From Vandiemenella viatica (lineage: Eukaryota > Arthropoda > Insecta > Orthoptera > Morabidae), in assembly GCA_031002005.1 (NCBI GenBank), contig JARYHS010011408.1:224047473-224111472 (forward strand): 64,000 nucleotides of DNA, read 5' to 3'. The notes beneath the pieces were generated by a model. It did no database searches. It had not been told where the DNA came from and saw nothing but the letters and a program-made list of their open reading frames with translations. Both the position numbers and the translations under genes were made by a program. Positions 63,385 through 64,000 of this stretch are shown piece after piece (position 1 is the stretch's first letter; every line of letters begins with the position of its first letter).

Positions 63385-63570
63385 CTTATGGCTTTATGCC
63401 TCGTTGACGTCTAGGACTGGGAGCATGAAGCAGGAAGGGATTTGGTCACGATCCCTTGAAACACCATCCCGGCATTCCCCTGGAATAATTTCGGGAAACC
63501 ATGAGAAAACGAAATCTTAATATCTGGACGGGGAATGGAACCTGCGTCCTCCTGAACGCGTGCTCCATTT
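63385..63570 (-). mobile_element. tRNA-derived SINE, diverged and 5'-eroded
   Basis: GGCTTTATGCCTCGTTGACG, GATCCCTTGAAACACCATCC, GGGAAACCATGAGAAAACG and TGGACGGGGAATGGAACC, in minus-strand order. The head beyond GTCCTCCTGAACGCG is lost, and part of the tail is deleted. Confidence 0.78.
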
Positions 63571-64000
63571 TGACGAGATGGCTACCCGTGAGAAAATTAT
63601 TATTACTTCTTTTTTAACTCGCAGTTTCCTTGTCACCGATGTTGCAGCTGTCCTTAAATTGTTAACCACAAAAATATTCTCAACCATTCGTACTGTATTA
63701 AATTTTCATACAGAATCGATCAATTCTTTATCACTATAACGCGGCCGCTTCGTTGCTCAATGGCCATGCCTCAGATCTCAACGTTTAATATCTGATAGAA
63801 AGAAAAAATAGATAGTATAAGAATAACGTTACATTTTTCTGTTACTGAATTACTTAAATATTAATTTTCTGCTCAGTCACCATTTAAGATAACGTGATGA
63901 TATAAGCGACAAATTTTAGATCGCACTCAAGGTTTTAAAACTCAGAAAATCCCTTCACATTCTGTTCGGTAGTTTTTAAATTAATGTAGAGTGTAAGTAA
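63571..64000. other. No recognised feature at the right edge
   Basis: AT-rich intron. Nothing was recognised. Confidence 0.4.

Larger units (their letters stand above)
49171..64000 (+). other. Intron 2 of the host gene, continuing past the window
   Basis: It begins GTGAGT. No later exon with a compatible frame and splice pair was identified to 64000, so the intron is at least 14.8 kb if the gene model is right. Content is transposon-derived. Confidence 0.45.

Overview
The window is a stretch of animal nuclear DNA, most likely from an insect with a large genome. I infer a grasshopper- or locust-like orthopteran from the dense population of one tRNA-derived SINE family, but no sequence here proves a species. 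It is AT-rich, gene-poor and packed with transposable elements. There is no rRNA gene, genuine tRNA gene, CRISPR array or bacterial-style operon.

The only host gene I can argue for lies on the plus strand and is nearly all intron. A GC-rich leader ends in an ATG at 1326 with a good start context and a splice donor at 1337. A GC-rich exon with a splice acceptor, an intact reading frame and a consensus donor lies at 49044-49170. The two join in phase and would encode the first 46 residues of an acidic, coiled-coil-like protein. The first intron is then about 47.7 kb, and a second intron runs past the window end. I do not recognise the protein.

The rest is a stratigraphy of mobile elements. From 1 to 30 kb there are SINE copies of varied age (one SINE sits inside another), fragments of three or more LINE families, and a nearly intact LINE reverse transcriptase with one late nonsense codon. 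This part also holds a Tc1-like fold-back element and a mariner-like transposon split by a SINE. From 30.8 to 37.9 kb there is a nested structure: an outer hAT-type element with an 8-bp target duplication, carrying two MITEs and a second complete hAT element with a decayed transposase and its own 8-bp duplication. That inner hAT is itself hit by a 142-bp hAT-type MITE with a third 8-bp duplication. From 38.9 to 45.7 kb lies a 6.8-kb LTR element with no recognisable coding capacity (LARD-like). It is followed by an 878-bp hAT-type MITE and a 472-bp mariner-type MITE.

Downstream of exon 2 are a Penelope-like element remnant and a 3.75-kb LTR element that keeps an intact 656-residue Gag but has lost almost all of pol (TR-GAG-like). 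Further on are a long fold-back element with a hammerhead-ribozyme-like core, a 1.3-kb inverted-repeat element, more SINEs and an old LINE. Nothing works together as a pathway. The biology is one long host gene whose first intron has been enlarged by successive, datable insertions, and two LTR elements that must depend on proteins supplied by other copies.
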